Assembly: GCA_965153355.1 (NCBI GenBank)
Contig: OZ231127.1
Span: forward strand, 35,960,001-36,024,000
Source: Flaccisagitta enflata
Taxonomy: Eukaryota > Chaetognatha > Sagittoidea > Aphragmophora
Length of the DNA: 64,000 bases
Reading direction: 5' to 3'
In this document: positions 11,472 to 22,866 of the stretch, in pieces
Numbering within the stretch: position 1 is the stretch's first letter
Layout: each line of letters begins with the position of its first letter
Position numbers and translations under genes: made by a program
Notes under the pieces: generated by a model
The model's database searches: none
Told to the model about the DNA's origin: nothing
The model's input: only the letters and a program-made list of their open reading frames with translations

Positions 11472-12905
11472 TTGTGACGTATGCTTAGTCGTATTTGTTT
11501 ATACATCTCTGTCACTCTTCTTTTTCAGGAGAATTTTCCTAGGGGTACGCTCCTCCGTGGCACTTCTCGTCACCAGACACCAGCATTAGAATTTTGGCAT
11601 GGACGTAGAACAGAAAAATGCCAAGGGACGTCCCCAGATAGCTCAAAGACAGGAAATTTACCATTTTGTCAGCAAAATAATTAATAAAATTTAAGTCATT
11701 GAACTAAGCTTTTAATCTTTATTTTAAATCTTGAGATTGTGACAAGCACTAGAGCTTGGAATCTTCATTCACAAAAACCGCGTTTTTTATATTCTTTTAT
11801 GTTTCAATCTTTTTTTTCCCCCTTGAAATCTAAGATCAACGCCAATTTCTAAGACCGACAATTTGGGATGTTCGGGCATGTCCCGGACGTCCCTTGTTCT
11901 ATATCCACGTCTAATGGATAGGAGGGTTGAGTGGGACAAAGCGGCGTTGGGTGGTTTGATGGATTGTGTAATAGTTATTTACTCCCTCGTGTTTTCCCTG
12001 TTTTCAACCGCATCCCGCTAACTGCACAACTGACGGAGGAAGAGATGGAAGCTCGCCATCTCCACCGCCAACCTCAATTCCGATCTTCAATACGAACCCA
12101 CTTAACATGACAAAAGAAAGACTGGAGGCGAGCAAATGAGGAAGTGGGGCACAGACAAAGTGAAGGAGAAAATTACTTGAAACGGAGGAAAAAAATCTTG
12201 AAAAGAAAGAAACAGTGATTTGAATAGAAATTGAAAGCAAGAAAAAAGGACAGAAGTTTCCAATTGGTTTGAGGAATCCAAATTGGTTTTTGTCGCGAGA
12301 CTAAACTTGGTCGTTCTGACAAGAAAAGACGCCGATAACGATTTACAAAGAGTTACAATCCTTGATTAAACCTTCCGAAAGGCGGGACGCACAGTCGGTG
12401 GACAAACCGATGAAGTGACAGGTGCCCAATTGAAAAATGGTCCAGCAAGAAAATTTGTTAAGTGACTAAAAAGGTGGCCCTCCATAGCCTATGGCATAGG
12501 AACATGGATTTTGCAAGCCCAGTTACTACAAAATAAATCCTCATTTAGTTAATATGGCCCTCGATGGACCACGACCGGTCGGTCCGTTCTTCTGTACCAC
12601 TCTGCCTACGATTCTACTGGCTCAGATTAAGAAAATAGATGATCAAGACACCTGTGGTTCAAAAATTCTTGAAGTAGACAGCAATTTCGTCAAATGATTG
12701 CTATTCAATAGCAACGTCGTGATATCGTGGCTCATCATGCAAGTAAAGGTTTTACAATGTGGCCTCCAAAGCCCTTCAATTTGTGACCTTTTGATCCATG
12801 CGTGGCATGCGTGCCTCCTCCACTTCGGCCATGGCCTCGTAACCTTCAACGACCTTCTTGGTGAGAATTTGTGAGCCCATATCTTTGATTCCTCTCATTT
12901 ATAAA
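11472..12905. other. Unassigned DNA
   Basis: No gene recognised. Words around AGAACA...AAGGGACGTCC at 11605-11636 recur inverted at 11882-11912 (GGACGTCCCTTGTTCT), a possible worn foldback whose ends I cannot fix. Confidence 0.45.
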
Positions 12906-12939
12906 CTGGGGAAGAAAGAGAGAGACAGAGAAAGAAAGT

Positions 12940-13025
<86 letters not shown>

Positions 13026-13107
13026 GAGAGAGAGACGTAGATCAGAGATTGAGACCCATGAGATAACACCAGAGGAGAAAGAGACAAAGAAAAAAAAAGA
13101 AGAGAAA

Positions 13108-13147
<40 letters not shown>

Positions 13148-13150
13148 AAA
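12906..13150. repeat. (GA)n and (AAAG)n microsatellites
   Basis: GA-rich run 12906-13036, then a GA-poor spacer, then AAAG units to about 13150. Confidence 0.93.
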
Positions 13151-13262
13151 AAATGAAAAATATCTACAGACAACTAGAATATAGGTGCACTGCAACCCCA
13201 CGACCAAACTATGTCTGTGACTGTTAGAAAAAGAAAGGGGGTTTTGACAGAAACTCATTTTC

Positions 13263-13410
13263 TTTTTAGTCGCGGACACGCGACTCTACACCTTGCCGTG
13301 CCGGTCCGTCCGTCCGTCCGTCCGTCCCATTTATGAATTGCGATCGTTTTTTGCATTACTGCTCCTGCCCAACCGTCCGCGACTGTTCTGCCGTGTATCC
13401 GGCCTTGTTT
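13263..13410 (-). mobile_element. F1 repeat, GTCGCGGAC subtype
   Basis: On the minus strand: AACAAGGCCGGATACACGG, 5' word AGTCGCGGAC, GTTGGGCAGG, a short GGAC array, GGTGTAGAG, then the hairpin AGTCGCGTGTCCGCGACT and AAAAA. The 5' word is a perfect 10/10 complement of the right arm GTCCGCGACT. Confidence 0.93.
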
Positions 13411-14225
13411 CTTTTTGTTTTCTGCAAACACTTAAGTGTGGAAAAAGTGACTTGTCTTCAGAGTTTTAGCGATGCGATGAATTATGGGAAGTGGTAAAAA
13501 GCTAACCGGAGATCGTATACATGTCAGACTGTCAGCTTCAGTTGCGGGAAGCCACTTGGCCTGGAAGTAAGACAAAAGGAATGCCGGTTGGTCATTTGTA
13601 CACTTGTTTAAGATGATATCGACGACTTAGGTAAGAAGGAGGTCAACCAGCTTAATTGACAATAGTTTCTTTTTAATGAGGTTCTTAATTCATTTGTTAC
13701 AGAGATTGAAAGGAAAAAGAAACCATGTATTTCATAAATTCTACGGGCGCTAGACAGATGAATCGGTCTACCCCAGATCCCATTCTTCTCACCATCGAGC
13801 GTTTCATAAACGACTCATCAGTAACAAAAGGAAAAAAGGGATCGCAGATGGCTCATGGGTGACGGGCGCATGGGAATCCATCTCTTATCAAAGTTAAACC
13901 AAGCGCGAAAAATGAATGACAATTAGAATGAGTGGTCGGAACTGAGTATACGTTACCATACTCACATACACAACCATCATTCTCCCGCCTCATCCCTCCT
14001 CAATTCCAATTTTACGCTTTTACGCGTTTCTTTCGATTTATCAACATCTATCTTTATAAGGACGCGGGTGAACGGGAACACTCCAAAACCAAGGAGCATA
14101 TTGCAATCAGAATCACGCTCGCGCCAGATTTAGAGGGTGGTAGGGTCAATGCCCTGAAATGGACAACGTCGCTGCCTAACTTTGGTCAACCTTTCAAGTT
14201 CGAAATCGAAGTAAGGACTAATATC
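13411..14225. other. Unassigned DNA
   Basis: No gene or named repeat recognised. Confidence 0.5.
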
Positions 14226-14486
14226 AACAAGGCCGGATACACGGGCCAAGACGGTGCGCCGGGCATTATGAATTCTTGGACCTATCCCTAGCTCCATCAG
14301 ACCTATCCCTAGCTCTTTCAGACCTTTTCCGAGCTCTATCAGACCTATCCCGAGCTCTATCAGACCTATCCCGAGCTCTATCAGACCTTTCCTCAGCTCT
14401 ATTAGACCTATCCCCCTTACCGACCACCCAACCAAACAACCAACAGACAGAGCCTCTTTTAGAGGTGCTATGGCGCACCTAAAAAA
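14226..14486 (+). mobile_element. F1 repeat with a 21-bp minisatellite core
   Basis: Begins AACAAGGCCGGATACACGG. The 5' word is GGTGCGCC, perfectly complementary to the right hairpin arm GGCGCACC (hairpin AGGTGCTATGGCGCACCT, then AAAAAA). The core is about six copies of a 21-bp unit, CCTATCCCGAGCTCTATCAGA, at 14279-14405 in place of most of the GGAC array. Confidence 0.9.
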
Positions 14487-14925
14487 GGCGTTTCTTTCCA
14501 TTCAATTCTTGATGGGAGGCGGGGGAAAGACCGGTTACTTATGAAAACCATTTCAACCTACAATACTAAGATCTATACCAAAGAGAAGGACAGTTCTTTA
14601 AAAGAAATATGGATGAGAAACATGGGTGAATTATTTAATTAGCGCACGCATAGGACATTTTCCAATTTTCACCTCCTTTCCAGATCTTGAAAGTTGTCTA
14701 GACAAGTCTTTATCAAAAAGGGTATTTCTGTCTCGGTGAAATGATTCCACGTAATTACCTCGTATGTGAAATGGTGGTCTGGAAATAATTCAAATTACAG
14801 AACTTATTTTAGATTTACCTTAATGTGGAAAGTAACGATTCTACTTCTAGAGCACAACAAGGACGGGATCATGACCAAAATCAAACGCGTGCAATGGGGG
14901 GGGGGGAGGAGATTGTATAAATGAG
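14487..14925. other. Unassigned DNA
   Basis: No gene or named repeat. A poly-G run lies at about 14896-14906. Confidence 0.5.
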
Positions 14926-15144
14926 AACAAGGCCAGATACGCGGCTACCCTAGTCAGCAGAGGCAGTGATGGAGAAGGTCACTGGGGCGTTTGGGCAGGA
15001 GCAGCGGGCTCAAAACGCTCATAAACGCCTAAAAAGTAAAACAGGGACTGACAGACCAAGCAACCAACGGACCGACCGACCGACCTATGGACAGACGGAC
15101 GGACATAGCGGGGTGTAGAGTCGCGTAGCACACGACTAAAAAAA
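14926..15144 (+). mobile_element. F1 repeat, degraded 5' word
   Basis: AACAAGGCCAGATACGCGG start, GTTTGGGCAGGAGCAG, AAAAAGTAAA, GACC/GGAC tract, GCGGGGTGTAGAG and hairpin TCGCGTAGCACACGACT with AAAAAA. The 5' word (AGTCAGCAG) has diverged. Confidence 0.85.
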
Positions 15145-15600
15145 CTTTGAACACAAACTCTGGATCCTACATACTGTCATACAAACCGACTTACCCACCT
15201 ACCTACCTACCTACCTACGCACTAAAGATTCTACAAACTCGCCCTATTCTCCGTCGCTAGCACAGTACTGGAAGGTGGCAACAAATGGAAATGAGACGTG
15301 ACACTTCGACAGGAAATTCAGCGTGAGCATCAGTAATCATGTGAGTTGATGATAAGGAAGGATTTAGACTGAGGGAATCTCATTTCCATGGAATATCGTG
15401 AAGACTAGTTGACAAATGGGGAAATGACAGAGAAATGGGGAAATGACAAAGAGATTCTAAGGAAAATGAAGGAAAGATCGTCCTTGGATCAACTCCTTCA
15501 ACGTTGATAATGACTTATGAACTCACAACCGTTTTACAACCAATGAATTTTACAAGCGACTTTTCTTTCTCATCTCCTTCTTCTTCTTTTCCCTCTCCTT
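15145..15600. other. Unassigned DNA
   Basis: A short (CCTA)n run at about 15193-15220. Otherwise nothing recognised. Confidence 0.5.
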
Positions 15601-15611
15601 CTTCTCCTCCA

Positions 15612-15790
15612 TCTACACGCAAGCTTTGTCCGTCCGTTGGTGCGCACATCCGTCCGTTGGTTGGTCTGTCCTATGGTCTGTGATGATCGAGTTGAAATGT
15701 GCAAAAAAACATTTTTTTTTATATTGCAGTTGTGATGGTCTGTGTGTTATAGTGAGTGTGGGGTGGGCGAGGGTGTGTGTATATTTTTTC
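15612..15790 (-). mobile_element. Decayed F1 repeat fragment
   Basis: GTCCGTCCGTTGG words, then TGATGATCGAGTTGAAATGTGC, which resembles the body of the F1 copies at 37712 and 39533. Ends are not clear. Confidence 0.4.
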
Positions 15791-15811
15791 GTCTTCCTCT
15801 CCTTCTTCTCC

Positions 15812-16014
15812 TTTTTGGGCAGCAGCCCCGAAGGGGCCGATGACCTATGCTTTCACACATGGGGAAATTTCTCCTCCTCCTTTTTCTTCTCCTCCTTCAG
15901 CGTGCCCCCCCCTCCCCCCAGCCTCCAGGCCCATTTCTCAGCTTGGAGGCCCACAACCACAACCACAACCTACTTAAGCAGGGCACGGGTACCGCTGACC
16001 ATCTAACGCTTTTT
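15812..16014. mobile_element. F2 element, shortened
   Basis: Left end TTTTTGGGCAGCAGCCCC and GATGACCTATGCTTTCACAC, a short array, then the one-sided tail GCAGGGCACGGGTACCGCTG with ACCATCTAACGC. The right inverted end is missing, so this copy is internally deleted. Confidence 0.8.
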
Positions 16015-16083
16015 TCTTTTGCTTTTTCTACTTCTACTTCTACTTTTACTTCTACTTCTACTTCTACTTCTACTTCTACTTCC

Positions 16084-16114
<31 letters not shown>

Positions 16115-16150
16115 CTTCTTCTTCTTCTTCTTCTTCTTCTTCTTCTTCAA
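16015..16150. repeat. (TACTTC)n then (TTC)n polypyrimidine array
   Basis: TTCTAC hexamers grade into a pure TTC array. Confidence 0.93.
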
Positions 16151-16659
16151 CTGTTATGCTTCTTCTTCAATCTCATTGCACATAGAGACGAATCAGCTTT
16201 ACGCAAGAAATATGATCGTTAAACACAGCAAATGGATTAAATGAGAAAAGCCGAGGCCAACCAACTCTCGTCTGACGATGATTGAGCATGATTGGGTGAA
16301 CACATACAACGGGCTTTCTCTCAGCCGGAGGCCATAACCTGGAATGGGAAATGTCTTGGAAAAAACTCACACGAGTATGGGCGAAGGTGAAGGTAAGGTG
16401 AGCCTTTTTTTATGACGACGGAAATTCGTGATTGATGATTCATGAAGAAATGTGATGGAAGTGATGAAAGGTCGTCATTAAAGGTCGAGGTTACACAAAA
16501 TTTACCGAGCACGACTTTTTTGGATGGTGGAAAGGCTTTAAAAAGATCGCTCGTTCCTCTTTAAGAGATGGTGTTCTCGGCCATCTGACCCGTGCCAATG
16601 TCAAAGATGAATGATTAGGATTATCCGTTTTGGTGATGGACAGAAAAAGGCTGAAACAA
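16151..16659. other. Unassigned DNA
   Basis: No gene or named repeat recognised. Confidence 0.5.
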
Positions 16660-16744
16660 CGTGACGGACCGATAGAAGGATTGACCGACCAACCGAATAA
16701 AACGGCAAGGTGTAGACTGTAGAGTCGCATGTCCGCGACTAACC
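16660..16744 (+). mobile_element. F1 repeat, 3' part only
   Basis: GACCGACC tract, CGGCAAGGTGTAGA and hairpin GAGTCGCATGTCCGCGACT followed by AA. The 5' half is absent. Confidence 0.75.
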
Positions 16745-16768
16745 AATGCCATCAGGTTCTGAGGATGA

Positions 16769-17399
16769 CACTACCAGCCAAAACACAGAATGAGTTAAGG
16801 TAGAATGATCGTCTCTCACTTTGATAGTTTTTGGGTCATTGTAGTGTGTACAATATGAATCTAAAGGAAACTAAATCACTGTTGGGGCGCTTTTTGAAAT
16901 ATATGCATAAATGGTGTATATCTAGTTCATTTTTCATTATAACTTTTTGTGGTGGTCTTTTCTGGTATTTTTGACTGCAAATTCGGACTCAACGAGTGCC
17001 TTGCGGTTTGTTTGATATGTCACACTATATATTTTTGAAAAAGAAATAAAAGTTAATTTTTTCATCATATTGCTATAAAATACATTTATTTTTAATGATT
17101 ATATAAAAAAATAAGTTTTTACTTCTTTTTTAAAAGTATATAGTGTGACATATCAAACAAACCGCAAGCCACCCACTGAGTCCAAATTTGCGGTCAAAAA
17201 TACTTAAATAAATCATCACAGAGAGTTATGATGAAAAATGTACTAGATTTGTACTATTTTTGTATATATTTCAAAAAGCGCCCCAAAAATGATTTAGTTC
17301 TTTTTAGATTTGTATTATACACACCACAAGGACTCAAAGCTTATCAGAGTTGTAGACGATCATTTCAAGTCAACTCATTCCGTGTTCTGGCGGACAGTG
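16769..17399. mobile_element. Foldback MITE with 4-bp TSD ATGA
   Basis: A 631-bp hairpin-like element. The ends are CACTACCAGCCAAAACACAG and the complement of CCGTGTTCTGGCGGACAGTG. Arm similarity continues through the AATGATCGTCT, GCGCTTTTTGAAATATAT and GTTTGATATGTCACACTATA blocks. ATGA lies on both sides (16765-16768, 17400-17403). No transposase is visible. The inner GATATGTCACAC word is also present in MITE family A (3464), so the two families share some internal sequence. Confidence 0.88.
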
Positions 17400-17498
17400 A
17401 TGAGCTCCTCCAAGAATAATGTTAGTGATGTCGATGTGAAAAGCATTTATAACTGCCACCATTCAATCCACAACCATCGGAAAGGTATATCTTTACTT

Positions 17499-17532
<34 letters not shown>

Positions 17533-18081
17533 CGGCTGTTTCATTGATGAATTTGATTTTTAATGGACCTCTTTGGAAAAAAAGTCAGTAGACTTTCATG
17601 TGCTATCCATCGAACCGGCAGTTTTTTTACAATTATCACATCTCATCGTAGTTTTTATGCTCGTTTTCGTAAATAAATTCATTCATTCATTCATTCATTC
17701 ATTCTCCATCTAATTTCTGCAACAAATCACGCCCTTTCCGCAATTCCGTGGTTAACAGATGCGAGCCATAGATATATGTTCTGTAATTACTAATTAGTCA
17801 GCATATATAAGTGACAGAGGCAAACACACACATCAAATAAGTAGCATTAAATAAATGGCATTTTGTACATTAGTTCAAAAGGCCACCAAAAAAGAAACAC
17901 ACAAAAAAAAACAGAATTATCATTATTAGTTAGGCCCCTCGGCCCTCGCTACTTAATAGCATGAAGGACTGAAAAAAGGTTACTCTTGCTCTTTGACAAG
18001 ATTACGCGCTAAATAAGACATGATTGGATCGTGATGTGTCTACAGTGAAGAGTTAAATTCATTTTTTGCTCTTTTAAACCA
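17400..18081. other. Unassigned DNA with short microsatellites
   Basis: (CTGT)n at about 17500-17533 and (ATTC)n at about 17677-17704. No gene seen. Confidence 0.55.
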
Positions 18082-18363
18082 AACAAGGCCAAGAAGGCAA
18101 ATAAGGTGCGATATGTGTGTCGTCGAACCAGTGATGGCGTAATCGTACGCGGACGCGGACGCGTACTCGCTGTACTCGCCATTTTTGGCTGTACTCGTAA
18201 GCGTAATTGTAAGCGTTCCCTTAATTCCTGTGGACTCGTAAGCGTAAGCATAAGCGTTCATCATTCCAGCGAGTACACGCGACATGAGCGTCCACGATCA
18301 TCACTAGGTTGATCAGTTGTTTGCTTGCTTGGTGATGCAGAGATTAAAAACCGCGCAAAACAT

Positions 18364-18419
<56 letters not shown>

Positions 18420-18465
18420 TCCTTCTTTCTTTCTTTTTTCTTTCTTTTTTTCTTTCTTCCTTTTT

Positions 18466-18496
<31 letters not shown>

Positions 18497-18931
18497 ACTC
18501 GGTCTTTCCCTCTCAATTGTTTGGTCACTTGGTTGACCTAAGGTTCAAAACCGCGCGAAACATCCAATTTCTTAAGCCTTTGCTCATTATTTCATACCTT
18601 CATTCATTCTTTCTTTATTTTCTTCTTTCTTTCTTTCTTTCTTTTTCTTTCTTTTTTTTTCTTTCTTTCAAGTTGACCAAAATCGGTTTTGCTGTCCAAG
18701 AGGGCTTGTAAATTGAGTTGTACTCGTTGTGTACTCATAAACGTAATCGTACGCGGTCAATGATAGTTGGAATCGTAAGCGTAATCGTACTCGCTCATGC
18801 AGTAATGTACGCGGAATCGTAATCGGTCTAAAATGCATCGCGTTGCCATCGCTGCGTCGAACTGATGCGTTACCCGACCGACCGACCGACGGACACAGCC
18901 GGTTATAGAGGTACTTTGTCGCACCTAAAAA
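18082..18931 (+). mobile_element. F1 repeat, GGTGCGA subtype, split by a hAT-like insertion
   Basis: 5' part AACAAGGCCAAGAAGGC...AAGGTGCGATATG. The 3' part resumes at 18863 with TGATGCGTTACCCGACC, CACAGCCGGTTATAGAG and hairpin GGTACTTTGTCGCACCT with AAAAA. The 5' word GGTGCGA complements the right arm TCGCACC. The insertion carries a clean 8-bp duplication of F1 sequence, which fixes the empty site. Confidence 0.9.
18129..18854. mobile_element. hAT-like non-autonomous element
   Basis: 8-bp target duplication CGTCGAAC (18121-18128 and 18855-18862). The terminal inverted repeats are CAGTGATGGC and the complement of GCCATCGCTG. Inside are many GTAATCGTACGCGG-type hexamer words on both sides of TTTC arrays at 18365-18500 and 18620-18668. 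No transposase. It interrupts an F1 copy and is therefore younger than it. Confidence 0.9.
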
Positions 18932-19152
18932 CTTTAATCGGTCCAGAGTGAAGGTCAGTTTTCGCCGTGGAAGCAGATTGAACGTCATTACTCGTCATTA
19001 CTCCATGGTTCCATTGTCATCTGTCCCAAATGGTTCCTTCAGCTCTTAATTTCAACCATTATCTCGTTCTCTTAAGTCGTTTTCAGTCTCAATTGACTCA
19101 CAAACCATCTTTCACTTTCATTCCACAAGTCGGTTTCTTCCGCGTTTTTTTC

Positions 19153-19332
19153 TTTTTAGTCGCGGACTCGTATTTGTTGGCTTTGTTGGTTGGATGGTTG
19201 GTTGCTCCGTGATGTCACGGTTCTGTTTGTGGGGGGTGGGGGGTGCCGGGTGAAGTGCGTGTGTGTAGGAAGAGGGAGCTTAAACGCCCCTGTCCACCGG
19301 TCCTCGATGATATTGTAACCCTGCGTTAACTT
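19153..19332 (-). mobile_element. F1 repeat, diverged
   Basis: TTTTTAGTCGCGGACTCG at the left marks the complement of the 3' hairpin. At the right, CCCCTGTCCACCGGTCC and TATTGTAACCCTGCGTTAAC match the 5' half of the 37712 and 39533 subtype. Confidence 0.7.
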
Positions 19333-20040
19333 GTTCCATGAGTTTTTTCTCTTTCCCTTTTTAAAGAGCTAAAAAAGTTCAAGGTTGATTCTTACGAAAA
19401 TCTGGTGGTGTCTCTGCGGCAGTTTCATGGGTTATTTCGCCAAGATTGAATGAATCTGAAGACTTGGACATGGGAAATTGAGTTTGGAGACGTGATTTAA
19501 CTTGCTGAAAGCACTTACGAAAAATTTCATTAGAATGGCCATTAATCGTCATTTTTCTTCCTCCATCATCCACCCTCATTTCATATTCTGATCCGTCTCT
19601 TTACTCAGTTGTCATTGTGTATAACGCGGATAACTTCTGATCATTTCAGAAAAATACATTTTTTTCCTTGGATTCTTGTTCCACAGGTAGATCTCGCAAT
19701 AACGGTTCCAACTTCCGAAATTATTAAGATAGATTAGATAAGTCAGTAATACTGAGTAACACTGTAATACTGAGTCACTCAGTATCAATCATATATCATT
19801 TTTTTTCTTAAATGTAAAGACTTTAGAAATGACAGGCGGTTGGTCTCCACTTTCTTTGCCATACTCTCGATCCTCCCACTCTTAAAGTTCATTTCATCTG
19901 CGGGAGGATTAAAGGCGGTCGGTTGAGTGGAAATTGGCCTCGACGAGAATTTATTTTGAATGGATTCTCTCGTCCAATTCTCAAGAGAGTCTCAGACAAT
20001 CCCCGACATCTTTCATGGCGCTCAGTTGGATTGTAAAAAT
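19333..20040. other. Unassigned DNA
   Basis: No gene accepted. A minus-strand frame at 19379-19579 has ordinary amino-acid composition but no recognised domain. Confidence 0.45.
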
Positions 20041-20560
20041 GAATGAAAAATCCAATCACCAACGGCTGCTGCTGATGCTGCCGCGGCTGTTAAAAAAGGT
20101 GGCAGCGTAAGAAAAACCCGGGCGGAGGCGGTTAGACGGCGCTGGAAAAAGCGATGGCGGCACTGGCAGCGAGTCACTGCCAGCGATGAAGTAGGCATCA
20201 AAGTAAACGTACGGGAGGGGCGAAGTCGGCAAGTCAAGGGCAAGGCAAAGTAAGGCGTTAAAGGCAAGGACTATAACAATAACGCTAACTTGACAATAAC
20301 AACTGCGGCTCCCTGACGGATGCAATAGCTAAAACGCGGCGGCGGGAGGGTAAACACACTGGTGGCTGTTGCCAATTGGCGGTAGCGTCAGACTGGCGGC
20401 GGCTACAGACTGGCGCAAGAGGCAAACTGGCGTTAGTGGCAGACCAGCGCTAGTGACGGACTGGCGCTGGTGGCAGACTGGCGGTGGCGGAATGGCCATG
20501 AAATTTCGAGGTGGCTGCTGCGGCTGCTGCAGTGCTGCGTCTGAAACTGGGAAACTGGGC
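20041..20560. repeat. GC-rich degenerate repeat region
   Basis: GCTGCTGATGCTGCC words on the left and repeated ACTGGCGGTGGCGG/CAGACTGGCG words at 20375-20500. No coherent domain in any frame. Confidence 0.6.
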
Positions 20561-20855
20561 TTTCATTTAGTCCCGGCTTTTCGGGTTTTTGGTTGCTACA
20601 ACTCGCGGGAGTGATAAAAACCTCTTATTACCCTAACATGTGTCACAACGCAAAATTCCTCATCTCAAGTGATTTGGTACTGAAATAGTGAACTTTCAAT
20701 GTCAACCATGAAAGTGCGAACAAATATATAACATGAATAATTCACTGGACTGATCAAGTCATTGACATTAACGTGTCTCTAAATGACCTCAAATATTACC
20801 TAAGAAATCCAGCAAAAAATCATTTGAAAATGGACAATGGATGTACAGTGTGCAT

Positions 20856-21834
20856 CAGAGGTGTCACGAACTAATCGACTGGTCGATTGATCGAGTCGAT
20901 TTTCAGTGTTGGTAAACAATCTTCCTGAGTTACCAAAACACAAATGAATCGGGTCGATTTTTTGTGTTTTTTTTTTCTCTGGCTAGCATAGGCTTGATTT
21001 GACGATGAGACTGATTAAAATTTGAGTTAGAAGGATAAAAAAAGCTCGTAAAATTGAATTCTTGGGGAGGGTTTCACATCCAAGCAATGATTAGGCTTTG
21101 GGATGAAGACAGGTAGTCAAAAAATTGGATATTCACTGTGATTTTCATTGGTTAGCATAGAAATGAAACGCATTGAGTTAGAAATTTGTTTTTGGCGCCA
21201 TTTTAAAGAAAATCTGAAGCTCTTTTATTTGCTCAACATAACAAGTAGCTCAGACGATCCTGAGCTGCATCATTGACAAAAACCGAGTGACTAGAATTGG
21301 ATTCCTCATTGGAAGAAAATTGAAATTAGCCATTTTTTCAATCATCGATTTTTTGCTTCATACCTTTGCCATTTCTAAATAGAGCTACAATGACCAGCAA
21401 CATCCCATTAAGAAGATTTTTTACAAGACTTTCAAACGGTCATGGATTGTCTATGGTTCAGGCCCATAGTCAAGAAGAAATAAGCAAAACAAAGTGTTCG
21501 CTTTTTTTATTTACCATAGTTAAGTATAAAAGTACAGATAAAATTGCGGAACCCAGGCTCTGAAACAAAATTCAACTACAAAAGCTTGTCTCTCCTGATA
21601 AGCTGGCTCTTATTTCTTTTTTCATATCAATGAGTGGCTACAATGTGGATAACTTATCTGTTGATATAAAGTGGCTTCTGTTGCTGTGATTGTAAATGAT
21701 ATTTCACATGGTAAAAGGGCTTACTGGCAAAAAGATCGACCTATGGTCGATTTTGGGTCGATTTTTGGGAGGGGTTCGACCATGATTCGTTCGACCTGGT
21801 CGATTTTTAAAATCAATAGTTCGTTACATCTATG
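20856..21834. mobile_element. hAT-like foldback MITE
   Basis: 8-bp direct repeat GTGTGCAT on both sides (20848-20855, 21835-21842). Ends are CAGAGGTGTCACGAAC and the complement of GTTCGTTACATCTATG. The subterminal regions are full of TCGAT/TCGAC words, as in hAT ends. At 979 bp with no transposase frame it is non-autonomous. Confidence 0.9.
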
Positions 21835-21895
21835 GTGTGCATTGTACACAAATAAAACAACAGGTCGTATCTCAGCCGACACTTATAAAAAACAT

Positions 21896-22481
21896 CAGTG
21901 TATACCGAATTTTCCCTAATTAGCACCCCGGGCGCTGTTGAAATTGAAATAAGATATTGTCATTTTACCCTCCAATTAGCGCTCCCTTTTGATTTGTTGA
22001 GTAGTCTTTTATCCTATGTCATTCACGATGAATGCTTCTTAAAATATCAGAATGTAAGATTTTATGTATAAAAGTAACATTTTCGCTTGTTTTCAGGTGC
22101 AACAAAACACCTCTATAACTGGCTGTGTCTGTCAGTTGGTTGGTCAGTCGGTCTGTTGGGTAACGCATTCGTTTGACGATCCACATGTCGCACCTTATTG
22201 GCCTACTTGGCCTTGTTTGTTCAAGCCCTGATAAAAGACACTGAAATAAGCACAATCATCTGTGCTTTCACGCTCAAGGAAAAAACATGATAATCATGTT
22301 TTTCCAATGAATAAAACCTTATCATCAGGATTTCTTCCTTGAACGTGAAAGCACGGTTCATTTTCAAAGATCATTTGCTTCTTCATCTTTCCTCAAATCA
22401 TTGATCAGAGGAGCAAAAAGAGGGAGGGGGGGCGTTAATTGGAAGGAGGGTGATAAATGGAAAATATATGGTAAGCGTGTT
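21896..22481. mobile_element. Foldback element, ends approximate
   Basis: Left words CCGAATTTTCCCTAATTAGC and TACCCTCCAATTAGCGCTCCC are approximately complementary to right words GGGGGGCGTTAATTGGAAGG and GGTGATAAATGG. The centre has a nearly perfect hairpin, GTGCTTTCACGCTCAAGGAA (22262) with its complement ending at 22352. An F1 copy (22095-22219) sits inside. I could not fix a target duplication. Confidence 0.6.
22095..22219 (-). mobile_element. F1 repeat, GGTGCGACA subtype
   Basis: Minus strand: AACAAGGCCAAGTAGGCC, AATAAGGTGCGACATG, a CAAACGAATGCGTTACCC block, GACC tract, CAGTTATAGAGG and right arm TGTTGCACC. The single 5'/3' difference would be a G-T pair. Confidence 0.88.
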
Positions 22482-22866
22482 GAAAATATGTAAACATAAA
22501 TTCAGTCTCAATTGCGAGGTACCCTAGTTCAGTCATTGTTAGAAGAGTAATTGGTTGAAGTGTTAGTCTACAGAAGTTTTATACAATTATGCAATTGGGA
22601 CCTTGAGGCGTCGGTGCAATATATGCAATGGTACTTAACTCGTATTCAAGTAAGCTCATAATGACTGCAACTCCATTAGCACTAGGCCTAAAGACTTTAA
22701 AGGATTTTTACGCCTCCAAATTAGCTGCATAATCTAACTTTTCTTCCTTTTTCCCCAAAAGAAAAGAAGTTTGGAGGAAAATGAGGACCGAGGAAAGGTT
22801 TTGCAGGTGTCAGGGAAAACTAGGGGAAGGGGAGTGGTTAATCCGGCCAGCTTCACTGAACTCTCC
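22482..22866. other. Unassigned DNA
   Basis: No gene or named repeat recognised. Confidence 0.5.

Noticed and set aside
11605-11912. Inverted AAGGGACGTCC words as a MITE
   Set aside because: The arms are interrupted and the ends cannot be fixed; left as a note in the unassigned region.
19379-19579. Minus-strand frame of ordinary composition as a candidate exon
   Set aside because: No domain recognised and splice sites are ambiguous; not enough to call a gene.
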